64,000 nt of DNA from Selaginella moellendorffii (GCF_000143415.4 NW_003314325.1:414860-478859); one strand, 5' to 3'; positions 52,982 to 63,753 are shown, numbered from the stretch's first letter. Numbers and translations: made by a program. The notes: generated by a model not told the origin, from the letters alone.

Positions 52982-54697
52982 ATGGCTCGCTGGCTGCGCA
53001 GGCTCAATCCACTCATGTCCGCCGCGCAGTCCGAGGCGGCCTCTCCGATCCCGATCTCTCCGGCGCTGGCGGCGTTCCGAGAGCGATTGGCAAGCGATGC
53101 GCCGGAGCTTAAGGATTTCGTGAGCCAGGGCTCGGGTGTGGAAGGCTACTCGGTGGCGGTGGGGACGCGGGAGGATCCGCGGCGCAAGCCGGATTGGATG
53201 AAGCGGATCATTCCAGGTGGGGAGAAGTACACGAGGATCAAATCGCAGCTGAGGGAGCTCAAATTGAATACCGTGTGTGAGGAGGCCAAATGCCCAAATA
53301 TTGGAGAGTGCTGGAGCGGTGGCGACACGGGCACGGCCACTGCGACGATCATGATCCTGGGGGATACGTGCACCAGAGGCTGCCGGTAAGCTTTCTTCTT
53401 TCTTGCTAGTTTGTTCTTGGATGCATTGCTGGTTTGCTGGACAGTATTGGTTTTTCTTCTTGGTACTCTAGATCTTTTCTTTCTCAACATACTAGATCAT
53501 TGCTCCATTTTTTTAGATCTTTTCTTTCTCAGCATACTAGATCATTGCTCCATTGTTTCTTTCTTTGTACTCTTTCTCGACATACTAGATCTGGTTTTGT
53601 CTTGGTACTCTCTTCTCCATTGTTTCGTTCTTGGTACTGTTCAACACATTGTTTTTTTTCTTGGTAGTTTGCTTGCTCTAACTAGATAACGTTGAGTTCT
53701 TCACCATTGCTAGCTTTCTCTTGCGATTCCATGCTGGTTTGCTTTCTGTTTATTTTGCGTGAAGTTTCATTGTTAGTTTTTTCCATTCCTTTGTGAAGCT
53801 ACTTGTACACTTTTTTTCTTTCTCGTGTTAACATTTTTCTCGTTCCTGACGTGCAGATTTTGTGCAGTGAAGACATCGCGAGCTCCACCTCCACCTGATG
53901 CAGACGAGCCAGCCAAAGTTGCTGAAGCGATTGCCTCTTGGGACCTCGAGTATGTGGTGCTCACGAGCGTGGACCGGGATGATTTACCCGATCAAGGAAG
54001 CGGGCACTTCGCCGAGACAGTGAGGAGGATCAAGCAACGCAAGCCGGGCATGCTGGTTGAGGCCTTAGGTGAGCTTATGCCAACATCTGGAGGAACTAAC
54101 GTCGTCTTCTGTCGCAGTTCCCGACTTTCGAGGCGATCCCGACTGCGTGGAGAAAGTGGCCACCTCTGGACTGGACGTCTTTGCGCACAACATAGAAACC
54201 GTGCAAGAGCTACAGAGCTCGGTCCGAGACAGGCGAGCAAACTTCCAGCAATCCATCAACGTCTTGAAGATGGCCAAGCTGAAAGGTCCTCGCGGGGTTC
54301 TCACCAAGACCTCGATCATGCTGGGCTGTGGCGAGACATCTTCACAGGTTTTGGAGACCATGGCCAGAGTGAGAGACGCCGGCGTGGACGTGATGACTTT
54401 CGGGCAGTACATGCGACCGACGAAGAAACACATGCCAGTGTCCGAGTACGTGACTCCGGAAGCGTTCGAGAACTATCGAAGAATCGGAATGGAAATGGTA
54501 CGTTTTCGAAGTTTCGAAGTGTTTTTGGTTTTTTTTTTTTTTGCCAGCTGAAGCGTGACAATCTCTTTTTCCTTTGTTTCTTACAGGGATTTCGATATGT
54601 GGCTTCTGGCCCAATGGTGAGATCCTCCTACAAAGCTGGAGAGTTCTACATCAAAGCGATGCTCGATGCAGATAGAGAGGCAGCGATGGTTTCATAG
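52982..54697 (+). CDS. LIP1: Lipoyl synthase, mitochondrial
   Basis: Four exons (52982-53385, 53857-54068, 54118-54497, 54587-54697) join to 368 residues. It inserts two sulfurs into protein-bound octanoyl groups to make the lipoyl cofactor of pyruvate and 2-oxoglutarate dehydrogenases and glycine H protein. The auxiliary iron-sulfur cluster motif CX4CX5C is [12 protein letters not shown] (Cys 99, 104, 110). The radical-SAM motif CX3CX2C is CTRGCRFC (130, 134, 137), split by intron 1. The C-terminal RSSY motif is present ([10 protein letters not shown]). The first residues, [17 protein letters not shown], look like a mitochondrial presequence. An upstream in-frame ATG at 52910 would add a hydrophobic stretch and is less likely. 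All catalytic residues are in place. The first intron is long for this genome (471 bases) and T-rich. Confidence 0.95.
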
Positions 54698-54941
54698 AAA
54701 AACATTAAAGGTATGATTCTTTCGCGCGGAGATTGATTCCGATTTAACACAAGCCGTCGGATTCTCCACGTCACCGATTCCCGCGGCGGAGGATCGTGCG
54801 GCCTAGCGGCGCCCCTCCAGATCCGCCGCTTGGCCTCTTCCTCTTCGAGTGTAACTCTTGGCCACTTTGGCCAAAGAGTCGAGCTCTTGAAGAGGAGGAG
54901 GAGGAAGAACTTGGGCGATCGAACAAACGAAGTAGAAGATC

Positions 54942-55373
54942 ATGGCTCGACGGAGGAAGAGCCGGAGCCGGAGCCGGGGTGGCAAGAAAATCCGCGTGCC
55001 AAAGATGAAACTCGCGGTGCGCGATGCTCTGGCGTCGCTCAAAGCCAAGAGAGGTGTCACAGCTGCGGCGGTGGCCCGGAAGATCAAGAAGAAGTATGGA
55101 AACGATCTCCCCAAGCGCTTCCAGGCCCAGGTGGGGCGATCGCTGCGCGGGCTGGTCCGAGCGGGGCGGCTGGAGCGTGTGCGCGGCCGCTTTGCGGTGG
55201 CCACTGGCAAGAGTGGACGAGGCGGGCGACGTAAAAGAGGTGGACGGTCGAGATCGAGATCGACGTCGCGGAAGGGCGGGCGGCGCCGCCGCCGCCGGGG
55301 TGGACGGCGATCGCGATCGCGGTCGCGGTCGAGGAAGGGCGGGCGGCGCCGCCGGCGTCGCAGACGCCACTAG
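54942..55373 (+). CDS. Linker-histone-derived protamine-like protein
   Basis: An intronless ORF of 143 residues. A short basic N-terminus (MARRRKSRSRSRGGKK) is followed by a winged-helix H1/H5 globular domain (about residues 18-90; KLAVRDALASLKAKRGV, AVARKIKKKYG, GRSLRGLVRAGRLERV, GRFAVATGK). A tail of about 50 residues is made almost only of Arg, Ser and Gly, in two repeats of SRSRS-RKGGRRRRR. Normal plant H1 tails are Lys/Ala/Pro-rich; an Arg/Ser tail is typical of sperm protamines and H1-derived protamine-like proteins. It would condense DNA in sperm nuclei. The tail may be processed or phosphorylated at its SR sites. The tail DNA is GC-rich and repetitive. It follows lipoyl synthase by 244 bases on the same strand. 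Confidence 0.85.
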   Translation: MARRRKSRSRSRGGKKIRVPKMKLAVRDALASLKAKRGVTAAAVARKIKKKYGNDLPKRFQAQVGRSLRGLVRAGRLERVRGRFAVATGKSGRGGRRKRGGRSRSRSTSRKGGRRRRRRGGRRSRSRSRSRKGGRRRRRRRRH

Positions 55374-55604
55374 AAAATGGTGCGGGCGCATATTCCTTTG
55401 ACTCGTTGGTTATTTTTGTGGTTCTTTTACGTGTTTGTGGAGGTTTTTGGTGCAGGAATCAGAGACGCATTCGATGATGAGATCCATGACAAGAACATCC
55501 TTTAATTTTTTCGAAAATGCCACTATTTGACGAATAAAATTTTGAGATTAGATCCGACCTCGAGCTTCTTCCTAATTTCTTCTTTAGCTCCTCCCACTTT
55601 TTTT

Positions 55605-56065
55605 TTATCCAAGCCCGCCCCATCCGTTTGGAAGTTCCGCTCTAAATCCAGCAACGAATTCATTAGTTTTCGCCTTGCATTGCAGCAAGAAAGGGAAGCA
55701 AATCATCGGACAGTCGACATGGGCTTTTCCAGCGAAGTAGGTCGTCTCGCGAGCCGACTCTGCGCACTAGACAATTACACACAGTGTTTCGAATTAGAGT
55801 TTTCATGAAGAACTTGCAAACTTTGGACTGGGCTGGTGCTTGAAAGGAAAAAAGTAGAAAAAATGATTGTGATTTCAATGGACCTCATGTCGTCCAGTGT
55901 CTGCTGGCATTTCAGGTAATGAAAAGACGACGTTTAACTTTGAAGCAGCGAACTCTATCTACGACTATGTTCCAGCGCTTCTACTGCAGATCCCACTTCA
56001 TTGCGACCAAAGAAGTGGCAGCGTCCAAGGACTGGTATCCAGGGATGAGTTCACAAGCACGGAAA
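55605..56065 (+). pseudogene. Scrambled mL46 pseudogene
   Basis: Pieces of the gene at 12.8-13.8 kb. 55605-55712 (plus) matches the end of exon 1, intron 1 and exon 2 start. About 55722-55772 matches exon 5 in inverted orientation (GACTCTGCGCACTAGA). About 55884-55905 matches exon 2 inverted (CGTCCAGTGTCTGC). 55965-56050 (plus) matches exon 6 (GCGCTTCTAC, then GAAGTGGCAGCGTCCAAGGA). Introns are kept, so it is a DNA copy, later rearranged. Not coding. Confidence 0.75.
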
Positions 56066-56264
56066 GACTTGAAATTGTAACCACCATTTGAAGAACCCAT
56101 CATCTGGTAAGAAGCTGCAAGGATGATCCCTCTGCGACTAAGGCGTCTGCTGTGGTTAAATTGGAGTTTCGAACGTCCAAGGAGAGTACTGGTAGTCTAC
56201 ACCAGATCCGATCTGGCTCATTTGGTTCGTATGAATACTGGACGGCGTGCTTGAATGACGTCTC
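56066..56264. other. Spacer, nothing recognised
   Basis: Moderate GC, no coding signal. Confidence 0.4.
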
Positions 56265-56840
56265 TGGGTACATTCTGGAAAACGAGGCTTATTACATTGA
56301 TTCAAGGAAATTTTGACCTAGTTAAAGAAAATTAGAGGGATTGTAGAATTATAAATTTTTATTAGAGATTATTATTTAAAATAAAATGTATTTTTTATAA
56401 TAGTAAGATAGAATTGGCTGAAGTAAGAACAGTATAAAAAATAGTTGTGTGTATACAGAATTTTATAATAACTGCAAGCAAGGTGATTTAAGTTTTTATG
56501 GAAGTAAAATTGCATTTTATGGTATATTTGGTAGTAAATACAAAAATATTTTTCTGTTATATAGTTTTTTTGGGGTTTAAAATCTAAATGTAATATAATA
56601 AGAATACAGTCAATTTAAACTATTAAAACTCACTATATAGTATTCAGAAATATTACTTGATAGGCTGATATAACATTTGAAATTTTGCCTAATTTTCAAA
56701 CATTTCAGAGTGATTTTTTCTAAATGTAATGTTCTATTTATTCTTTTATAATTATATATAAATATATTCTTAAACAGCTCAGTTCTATGCAAGTTGATGA
56801 GATCCCTTAAAATATTAACTATCCAATTAATAGGAAGCTA
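56265..56840 (+). repeat. Dispersed AT-rich repeat, copy 1
   Basis: Direct repeat of about 62560-63475. Shared phrases include GACCTAGTT, AATTAGAGGGATTGT, GGTGATTTAAGTTTTTATGG, ATTACTTGATAGG and CAAACATTTCAGAGTGATTTT. This copy lacks the 0.3-kb insertion seen in copy 2. Confidence 0.85.
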
Positions 56841-57400
56841 GAACTTCTTACATCTTAAGAATTTAATGAACCATTGTACTTTCTAAGATTTCCTCACCAA
56901 TCAAATTAATCTAATGCTTTGTGATCCTTTTTATAAAGTCATTTTCTTTGTAATAATCAAATGTGCATATTTATTATCAAAATATATTGAACAATAACCA
57001 GCTGTTTCTTGATTAAAATGTAAAACTTACGTATCTTTTTGTTATGTGTGTGTACTTTATTACTTCATATTAAAGCATCTATTTAATTCTATGTAGGCCA
57101 GAATAGACGGATTCTTTGTTAGTCTCTATATATAACTTAAATAACAAAAGCACATTTTAAATATATACTCTGAATATCTATTAATATTGCTGCACGGATT
57201 CTTTTGTACTCTTTCTCTTTCTCCAGCTTCCCTCCACTTGCTCGGCTTGTTTGTTCAGGGAGCATTTCCTCCCTTCTCATCTCTCTTTTGCTGAATTGGA
57301 GAGTTCTTATGGGACAAATCCTGACCCTTATCTTACTTAAGAATATGCGTGGTATAAAGGTTAGCGTTTGAGGGTTGCATCAGTGAGATCGATTCGATTG
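56841..57400. other. AT-rich DNA, no gene recognised
   Basis: No coding-like ORF; leads into the 5' flank of the ZK gene. Confidence 0.4.
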
Positions 57401-57404
57401 ATTC

Positions 57405-57646
57405 TCCCGCCTGCCAGGTAATCGATCGCCAAGCTCGGTCGCTCATGGAAACCTAATTATTTGTGCCGCCCAGACTGTGGTCGCGCATCGGAGCTACATC
57501 TTGTTCCAAAGCTCTTCTCAAGGCCCTCTTTGATTGCATTGCTTCGTTCCTCCAGATAAGGGATTAAACGTATCTTAAACGTATCTTTTCAATACAGTAG
57601 GGACAAGAACAGCTACCTGTGGGTTCTAGACATTTCCTTTTTGAGG
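57405..57646 (+). pseudogene. Remnant 5' exon of the ZK gene
   Basis: It matches 39250-39060 (minus): CTCATGGAAACCTAATTATTTG, GGAGCTACATC, TTTGATTGCATTGCTTCG, then a mutated donor (ATAAGG where copy B has GTAAGG). After the acceptor ACAG the frame DKNSYLWVLDISFLR is open into the ATG at 57647. The first exon is frameshifted, so the present gene probably starts at 57647. Confidence 0.45.
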
Positions 57647-58526
57647 ATGAAGGCTTACGACGGCAGCAGTAGCAACGGGCAGCACAAGAAGGCCTACGGC
57701 GGCAGCAGCAACGGGCAACACAATGTGTTCACAAAGGAAAAGCCCAAGGAGGTGGACATTTTTGCAATCGAGAACCCTGCTGAACGCAGGCGAGCAAGGT
57801 AAGCAAGACTGAGTTTGATCTTTACTTGCTTTTGTTTGTAACAGGTACGAGATCATAGGAACTCATCGTCCGGGTGAGGAGGAGGGCTTACTCGTCGACC
57901 AATGCAGAAGATGTAAGCAGAGAGGCCATTGGGAAAGACACTGCAAGGGGGTAAGAAAGCTCAATTATTTCCCAGATTTGACTTTTTGTTTCTTCTTTTA
58001 GCCTGGAGTGGATCCTTTTGCTCATGAACAAAAGAAATGCTACCTCTGCCTAGTGAAGGGACACGATACTTATCAATGTTCAAGAGATCCCCTGCGAAAT
58101 GAGGACTGGGCAGAGAGGACTTACACTGGACCAATGAAGAGACTTCGTCTTCAGGTTTGTATCAGTTTCTATTCTCTGTTTCTTTGTATGTTTATTTGTG
58201 TACGTTTTCAGGTGGGTTATATCGTTCAGGTAGCAGACTTCCCGCAATACCATCCTCGTTTCTGCGTCCAACGGATTGAATACGAAAACCTCAAACGGAT
58301 CTGCAAAAAACATCCAGACTTGGGAATCATGGTTGTGCCTGAGCCACCCTGTCCTCTTGCGGCCCTTATCTGGGAATATTTTCAGCGACTGGATGAAGTT
58401 TTATACGAAGCAGGCCTAGGCTTCGAGTTTTACAGATCCGATGAAGAAGTGCCTCCAGGGTATGACCGGTATGCGGCTGCAGAAGAAGCATATATTGAAG
58501 AATTGAAAAATGAAGCGAAGCATTGA
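57647..58526 (+). CDS. Double CCHC zinc-knuckle protein (ZK copy C, intact)
   Basis: Four exons (57647-57798, 57845-57950, 58002-58154, 58212-58526) join in frame to 241 residues. Two Gly/Ser repeats (GSSSNGQH, GSSNGQH) precede KEKPKEVDIFAIENP. The first zinc knuckle is CRRCKQRGHWERHC and the second CYLCLVKGHDTYQC, both CX2CX4HX4C. A conserved C-terminal domain follows (YIVQVADFPQYHPRFC, CKKHPDLGI, LIWEYFQRLDEVLYEAGLGFE) with an acidic end. Zinc knuckles bind single-stranded nucleic acid, usually RNA. The C-terminal domain is not one I recognise. Three decayed copies in this window keep the same exons. Beside it lies a helicase pseudogene. It could be a domesticated or lineage-expanded gene; no retrotransposon domains are attached. 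Confidence 0.62.
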
Positions 58527-58735
58527 AAGGTGATGAAGTAATAGAATAAGTATTATAGATGAGAAGACCTTTATAAGTTATTTTTCGTTTTCATTGATGG
58601 GATACTTTTCGTTTTCATTAAAACTAGCTAATGTTTATGTTTTAAACTAGTTTAACGCCTAGAGAGATAAAAAGAAGGTTCTTTCTGGGAGAGTGAAGAA
58701 CTCCTCCTTCCCGCTCAAGCGTTTTAGGGTTCGCA

Positions 58736-61150
58736 TTGGCGCTGCGGAGCTGGAAGCGGCGGGCGCTGGATCGTCCCCACAAGAGGCAAGACTGCATTTT
58801 GCGAGAAATTTCTGGCCTGAATCTTGGCGTTGTTGGCAGTAGAATCGCCGAAATCTTTGCTCGCCGCTTCCCTGGTAGAAATCTGGTGCTTTTGTGTCTG
58901 TGCCTAGGCAGCGCAGCGATCCATGGGCCTACGCTTTCATCGAGCTGGAGAGGTCGCCGCCGGATGAGGCGTTGGTGCCTGAAACGAAGCTGGTGTTGCG
59001 CCATCATTCCAGCCGCGGTCCAAAGCTTTGCTACCTCGACAAGGCCGCGGACATTGGTCGCTTGAGGAGCTGCGACGCAGTAGAGGGTATCCTAAAGACG
59101 ATGAGGGAGCAGCACGAAAGCATTCAGAGGAGGAACAACAAAGTTAAGAACTTTTCACTACACCAGTGGGACAAAGCCGAGCAGGAGCTGCAAGAATCGA
59201 TCGTTCACTGGAAGCTGCTACAGGGACTCGCCTCGACGTTTACATCCTTCATCCTTCAAAATATACGAGCTAATCAGGTACCAACCACAAGCTTTTTTGT
59301 TATCTTGGTTTCATCGCATTAAACTATGAACACTGCTACAGGTCACTGTGCTGATTGGTGAGACTGGCTCTGGGAAGAGCACTGGACTCATGCAGTATTT
59401 ATGTGATGGTGGTTTATCGAGCAACGGGAATTTCCATCGTTTGTACACAGCCAAGGAAAGTAGCAGTATTTGCTCTTGCACGACGGGTTGCCGAAGGATG
59501 CCGCTGAGAAGACGAATTCCATTGGCCTCTTGGAATACAGGGCTCAACAAGACCTTGCCAAAATGGTACGGATTTACTCCTAGCAGTGCTGAAGGAATGT
59601 TTACGCGCACTTGAGAGTCATCGTTATGTCAGCTACAGCCGATGCCGAGCTTTTCGTTCCTGGAAGGAATTTCCCAGTTGAGATCCACTACGAACAGCAC
59701 GAGACTTCAACCACATAACAAGGACAATGGAAAGAGTTTGCGAGCTTCACAAGGAGGCCGATTGAGGGAGATATATTGGCTTTCCTCACGGATATCGAAT
59801 GGGTCTGCCAGTGATTGGCAAATACGCCGCATGCACTTGTGCTGCCTCTTCATGGAAGGCTTCGTCAAGAGGATCAGCAACTGGTATTCGAGGCGGCACC
59901 ACCTGGTACGGGAAAGATGGTCTTTGCAACAAATATCGCCGAGACGTCTTTGACGATGCCAGGAATCAGGTACTTCAAAGTTCTTTTACGATAATCTTCC
60001 TTGAAGCATGTAGCTGATACTCGCTTTCTCGGCTTCTAGGTACGTGGTGGATCCAGGATTGTCAAAGCAAGCCATCTTTGATCCACAGACTGGGATGACA
60101 ACGCTGGAGCTTACGGCAATCAGTCAAAGCCGCGACTCAAAGAGCTGGTCGTGCAGGGCGCACTAGTTCTGGTGTCTGCTACAGATTGTACAGCGATGAA
60201 GACTTTGACGACAATGCTCTGGTGGGGACTTCGGAAATTTCCCGTTCTCACATGGGGATTATCAGGCTCCTGGCACTAGGCGGATGATGAAGTGAAGAAC
60301 TGGAGGCTCACGAAAAACTGGCCAAGATAGGAGTGGAGCCACGGCTAGGCAAGATCATCCTCAACAGCCAGGCTCACTGTTGTGGTCGAGAAGTCAGTAC
60401 CCTGTGATGACCATCTTCTTCCGAGCCGGCTCTGAAGAAGCAAGCTCCTGGCAGACCGCCGGAAGATGCGCTGCTGTCATCGGCATGGAGACCTGTTCAG
60501 CCTCTTGGACGTGTACCGGGAATGGAGCAGCAAGCACGGCTGATAGCGACAACGAAATGAAGAAGCGCGGATAACACAGTTGACTTTGAAGGTATGCTAC
60601 TACTCTTCATTCATGTTCAAGCAGGAAACCACTTTGTGAAGGTATCTCCCAAGGCGTATGGTACGAAGCGAATCGAGATCTCGTCCTGGAGCTTGCAAAG
60701 GCAGCTCTAGATAAACTGGTGGAAGGCGCTCCTTTTGAAGACGGCCTGCTGGACGAAGCTGCAATGAATGCAACCAGAAGGAGCGACAGATCTCACTGAC
60801 GTCCACTTGGGATGATGAGAGTTCTGGTTGGAAAATCCGGGGTCGACTTAGCCGGGCTGGAAAAATCAGTGGGAGCTCCAGTGGCATTCCTTGTACGTAC
60901 ATGGGGACGAGGAATGCGTGGAGAAAGCAAAGCAGGAAGCAGCGTCCTGGAAGAACGAAGCAACCCAGCAGTGGCAGCGATCGTCAACGAGTGCAAGCTC
61001 AGGCTGTCAGGAGGTGTTCCTCGCCGTCGACTTCGCGGCCTTGCTCAGCAAATGGACGAGCTGTGCAAAGCTTCCGTGGGAGTTTGCGTGGCCACGAGCG
61101 GGGGAGCCACAGGTCCGGACTGCGAAAGCTCATCAGCGATCTTTGTCTAG
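58736..61150 (+). pseudogene. Helicase-RBR pseudogene copy C (DEAH11/12-like), most complete copy
   Basis: Pieces in changing frames follow plant DEAH11/12. N-terminal part: DPWAYAFIEL, EGILKTMREQHE. Motor motif I: VTVLIGETGSGKST (59341-59382, intact Walker A). Then VIVMSATADAEL (motif III), [43 protein letters not shown] (motif V), GLSKQAIFDPQTGM, CYRLYSDEDF and RLLALG. Next LAKIGVEPRLGKIIL. Then the KH-like DEECVEKAKQE and finally MDELCKASVGVCVATSGG from the RBR end. The DEAH box stretch between Walker A and SATADAE is deleted. Frameshifts and stops are many. Introns are partly kept (59278-59340). In living relatives this is a large chloroplast- or nucleus-annotated RNA helicase fused to a RING-IBR-RING ligase. 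Confidence 0.72.
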
Positions 61151-61191
61151 AGAGCTTACTAGAGATTGAAGCAAAAAGATAAGTAGTTTGC

Positions 61192-61199
61192 TATATATA
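61192..61199 (+). promoter_or_regulatory. TATA box of the 238-residue gene
   Basis: TATATATA lies 38-45 bases before the ATG at 61237, close to the usual plant TATA position with a short leader. Confidence 0.5.
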
Positions 61200-61236
61200 G
61201 CATTAGGTTTACTGAGCCCTCTTCAGCGACGACACA

Positions 61237-61953
61237 ATGGAGGAGGCTGCTTTGGAGTTGCTGCGGTTCTACGTTTCTCACTTCGATCTTCCCACAGTGA
61301 GAATAGCTCCTGTAAAGAAGCAAAACGCACGCAGGCAGGAGTTCATAAAATGGCATTCTAGTGCCCAATCTTTTCGTTTGATGGGCCTTCTCCCCAAGGA
61401 GGAACTTCCTCCTGATTTGCGACGCTTTGGGTTTGATACTTCTCCGGAGGCTCCACCGCCCACAAGGGCACCACGCCCTGTGGCGCCTACTTGCTGGGGT
61501 CGTTCACGACCCGAGTACGAGCGCCTCAAGGCTGCATATGACACAAGAGTGCAAGCGATGGAAGACATGTATCGTGCGGCAAGGGATGCCTGGGATGTTC
61601 AACACCGAAATAGAGTCCGCCAGCAAGCTGTTGTTTCAAGGTTCAGGGCTCTTATTGAGAGCCACAGAGGGGCACCTCAGTTGCACGCGCTAGGTGCTTC
61701 TTTCCAACATAGTGGCAAGGTGGAGACTCGTTTTGATGGTCTCTACGTGGTTGTGGATGGTGGGGAAAGGTTCCTCTGTCTTACTCCAGAAGAGATCTTC
61801 CCTAGTGGTGTGCAGGAGATCCCTTTGTTTGGGATATGCAGGATTGGCGACATTAATCATCAATTTTATTCCTTGGCTATGTCGAAATTCGAGGTAGGTC
61901 ATCTGGTGAAGTATCCAGATTACATACGAGAGTACCCACACGGCATACCATAA
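61237..61953 (+). CDS. Unknown protein, 238 residues, intronless
   Basis: An intact ORF with coding-like composition. I do not recognise it. An N-terminal helical part (MEEAALELLRFYVSHFDLP) is followed by a basic stretch, then a proline-rich linker (SPEAPPPTRAPRPVAP). A long charged helix comes next (EYERLKAAYDTRVQAMEDMYRAARDA in part, coiled-coil-like). The C-terminal part is globular-looking, with FDGLYVVVDGG, LTPEEIFPSGVQEIPLFGI and a Tyr/Pro-rich end. It follows helicase copy C; a decayed copy follows helicase copy A at 21.3 kb in the same order, so it belongs to the recurring cassette. A TATA box is well placed. No transposase or nuclease motif is seen. Confidence 0.55.
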   Translation: MEEAALELLRFYVSHFDLPTVRIAPVKKQNARRQEFIKWHSSAQSFRLMGLLPKEELPPDLRRFGFDTSPEAPPPTRAPRPVAPTCWGRSRPEYERLKAAYDTRVQAMEDMYRAARDAWDVQHRNRVRQQAVVSRFRALIESHRGAPQLHALGASFQHSGKVETRFDGLYVVVDGGERFLCLTPEEIFPSGVQEIPLFGICRIGDINHQFYSLAMSKFEVGHLVKYPDYIREYPHGIP

Positions 61954-62359
61954 ATGCTCCCTCTCTACTGTCAACTATGAATTGTTCTGTGGTAATAAAA
62001 GTATAATAAAGCTAATGTTTCAATATAAAATGTAAACAGTAAAGAATAATGTGTCCATTTTAGTTGATAGAAAATTGCTATATCACTTTCTTGCCCAAGA
62101 GAAATCTGAAATGAGCAATCAAGCACATAGAGGAATGGAACTGGCTTGCGTGTGTGTGATAGTGTGTGCCACACTTGGCACGCACACGCTGGACGAAATG
62201 GGAGACAAAGACCTCCTCCTAGAGCTCTCCATAAAGAAATTCTGTCTTCACATCGAGCTAGTGAGCTACTTGTCCTAATGTGCATTTGAAGTCTGAGAAT
62301 CGCATGGACACAAATATTTTGCAGCAGTAGCTGAACTCTGTCAAGCAGGCTCTTCTCCA
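61954..62359. other. Spacer, nothing recognised
   Basis: AT-rich 3' flank of the 238-residue gene. The short ORF at 62051-62278 has no recognisable family. Confidence 0.4.
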
Positions 62360-62545
62360 TAGGCAAAACAATGGCGTGCAGCTATGGAGGAGGAGTACCA
62401 TTCGCAGCAGGCAGGAAGGAGGGTGGTCAGCACGAATGCTGTTCAGGCTCAAGCTTGATGCTGCTGAGGTGCTGCGCTACAAAGATTGCTTTGTAGCAAG
62501 AGGACTTTCCCAGGTGGCAGGAGTTGATTTCTCATAAACATTTCC
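62360..62545 (+). mobile_element. Ty1/copia reverse transcriptase remnant
   Basis: KQWRAAMEEEYHS, then FRLKLDAAEVLRYKDCFVARG and LSQVAGVDFS followed by a stop, match the start of copia RT (W..AM.EE, KARLVAKGF.Q..GVDF). There is a frame change in the middle. No LTRs or other parts are seen. Confidence 0.7.
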
Positions 62546-62559
62546 TCTAGGTGCATTTT

Positions 62560-63475
62560 GGAAAACTTGTCATGGTGAGGCTTACAATCTCCAATCTTCC
62601 ACTGTGCATTAGATCTAATAAGTGGAAAGGAGATTTTGACCTAGTTCATCAGCATAAAGTAAATTAGAGGGATTGTTATAAATGTTTATTAGAGATTACT
62701 ATTAAAAAGAAAATGTATTTTTTTATACTAGTAAGGATAATTTGCTACGCGTTGCATGTAAGAACGCTTGGTTTGCTTAATTACTACTTATTAATCCAAT
62801 TGATCAAATAAAAAATTAGAATTATAAAAATATTTATAATTTATAAATACATGCTATCAACCATTAGATGGTAGAATAAAAAAGAATATACTAGAAAGCG
62901 TTTAAGAAAGTTTATAAATTATAAACATGGTTATAAATCATAAATACAAGATTAATCTAAATAAATAACAACCATTGGATGGTAAAATATCCTAGAATAT
63001 CCAAGAATATTCTAAATATATCCACTACCATCCCAGTCCCTTTACAGGTTTGCTTAAGCAAACCAAAAAATAGTTATGTTTACAAAATTTAATAGTAACT
63101 GCAACCAAGGTGATTTAAGTTTTTATGGAAGCAAAATTGCATTTATGGTATATTGGGTAGTAAATACAGAAATAGTTTTTCTGATATATAGCTTTTTTGG
63201 GTTTAAAATTTAAATGTAATACAATATGAATGCAGTCACTTTAAGCTATAAAAAGTCACTGTATAGTATTTAGAAATATTACTTGATAGGTTGATATAAC
63301 ATTTGAAGTTGTTCTTAATTCTCAAACATTTCAGAGTGATTTTATCTAAATCTAAAGTTCCATTTGCTATTTTATAATTATGTATAAATATTTTCTTAAA
63401 CAGCTCGATTCTATGTAGGTCGTTGATTAGATGCCTTCAAATATTGACCATCCAATTAATAACATATTTCCTAAC
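62560..63475 (+). repeat. Dispersed AT-rich repeat, copy 2
   Basis: Direct copy of 56265-56840, roughly 80% identical by eye, interrupted by the insertion at 62768-63066. Confidence 0.85.
62768..63066. mobile_element. MITE-like insertion, 299 bp
   Basis: Ends are a 13-base perfect inverted repeat, TTGGTTTGCTTAA and TTAAGCAAACCAA. It is AT-rich, non-coding, and absent from copy 1 of the surrounding repeat. Internal phrases (ACCATTAGATGGTA, ACCATTGGATGGTA) are repeated. The right end is itself an 18-base palindrome. No clear target-site duplication is seen. Confidence 0.55.
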
Positions 63476-63669
63476 CACAGAACAAAAAATAGAGCGTTAT
63501 TGTATTGGAATGCCAAACTGGAAATAGATATGGAGCATTATAAAAGTAAAATAAAATATAAAAACATTATTTCTATGCATGTATTAATTTATATAAAGCA
63601 TTTTAAAGGTCTAGTTAGACTATAGTCAATATTTATAAATTTTTTAATTAGAAAAATTATAATACAATA

Positions 63670-63674
<5 letters not shown>

Positions 63675-63753
<79 letters not shown>

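Noticed and set aside
57405-57646. Extending the ZK gene to the upstream exon
   Set aside because: The donor is mutated (ATAAGG) and the exon frame is broken in this copy; the ATG at 57647 is the first safe start.
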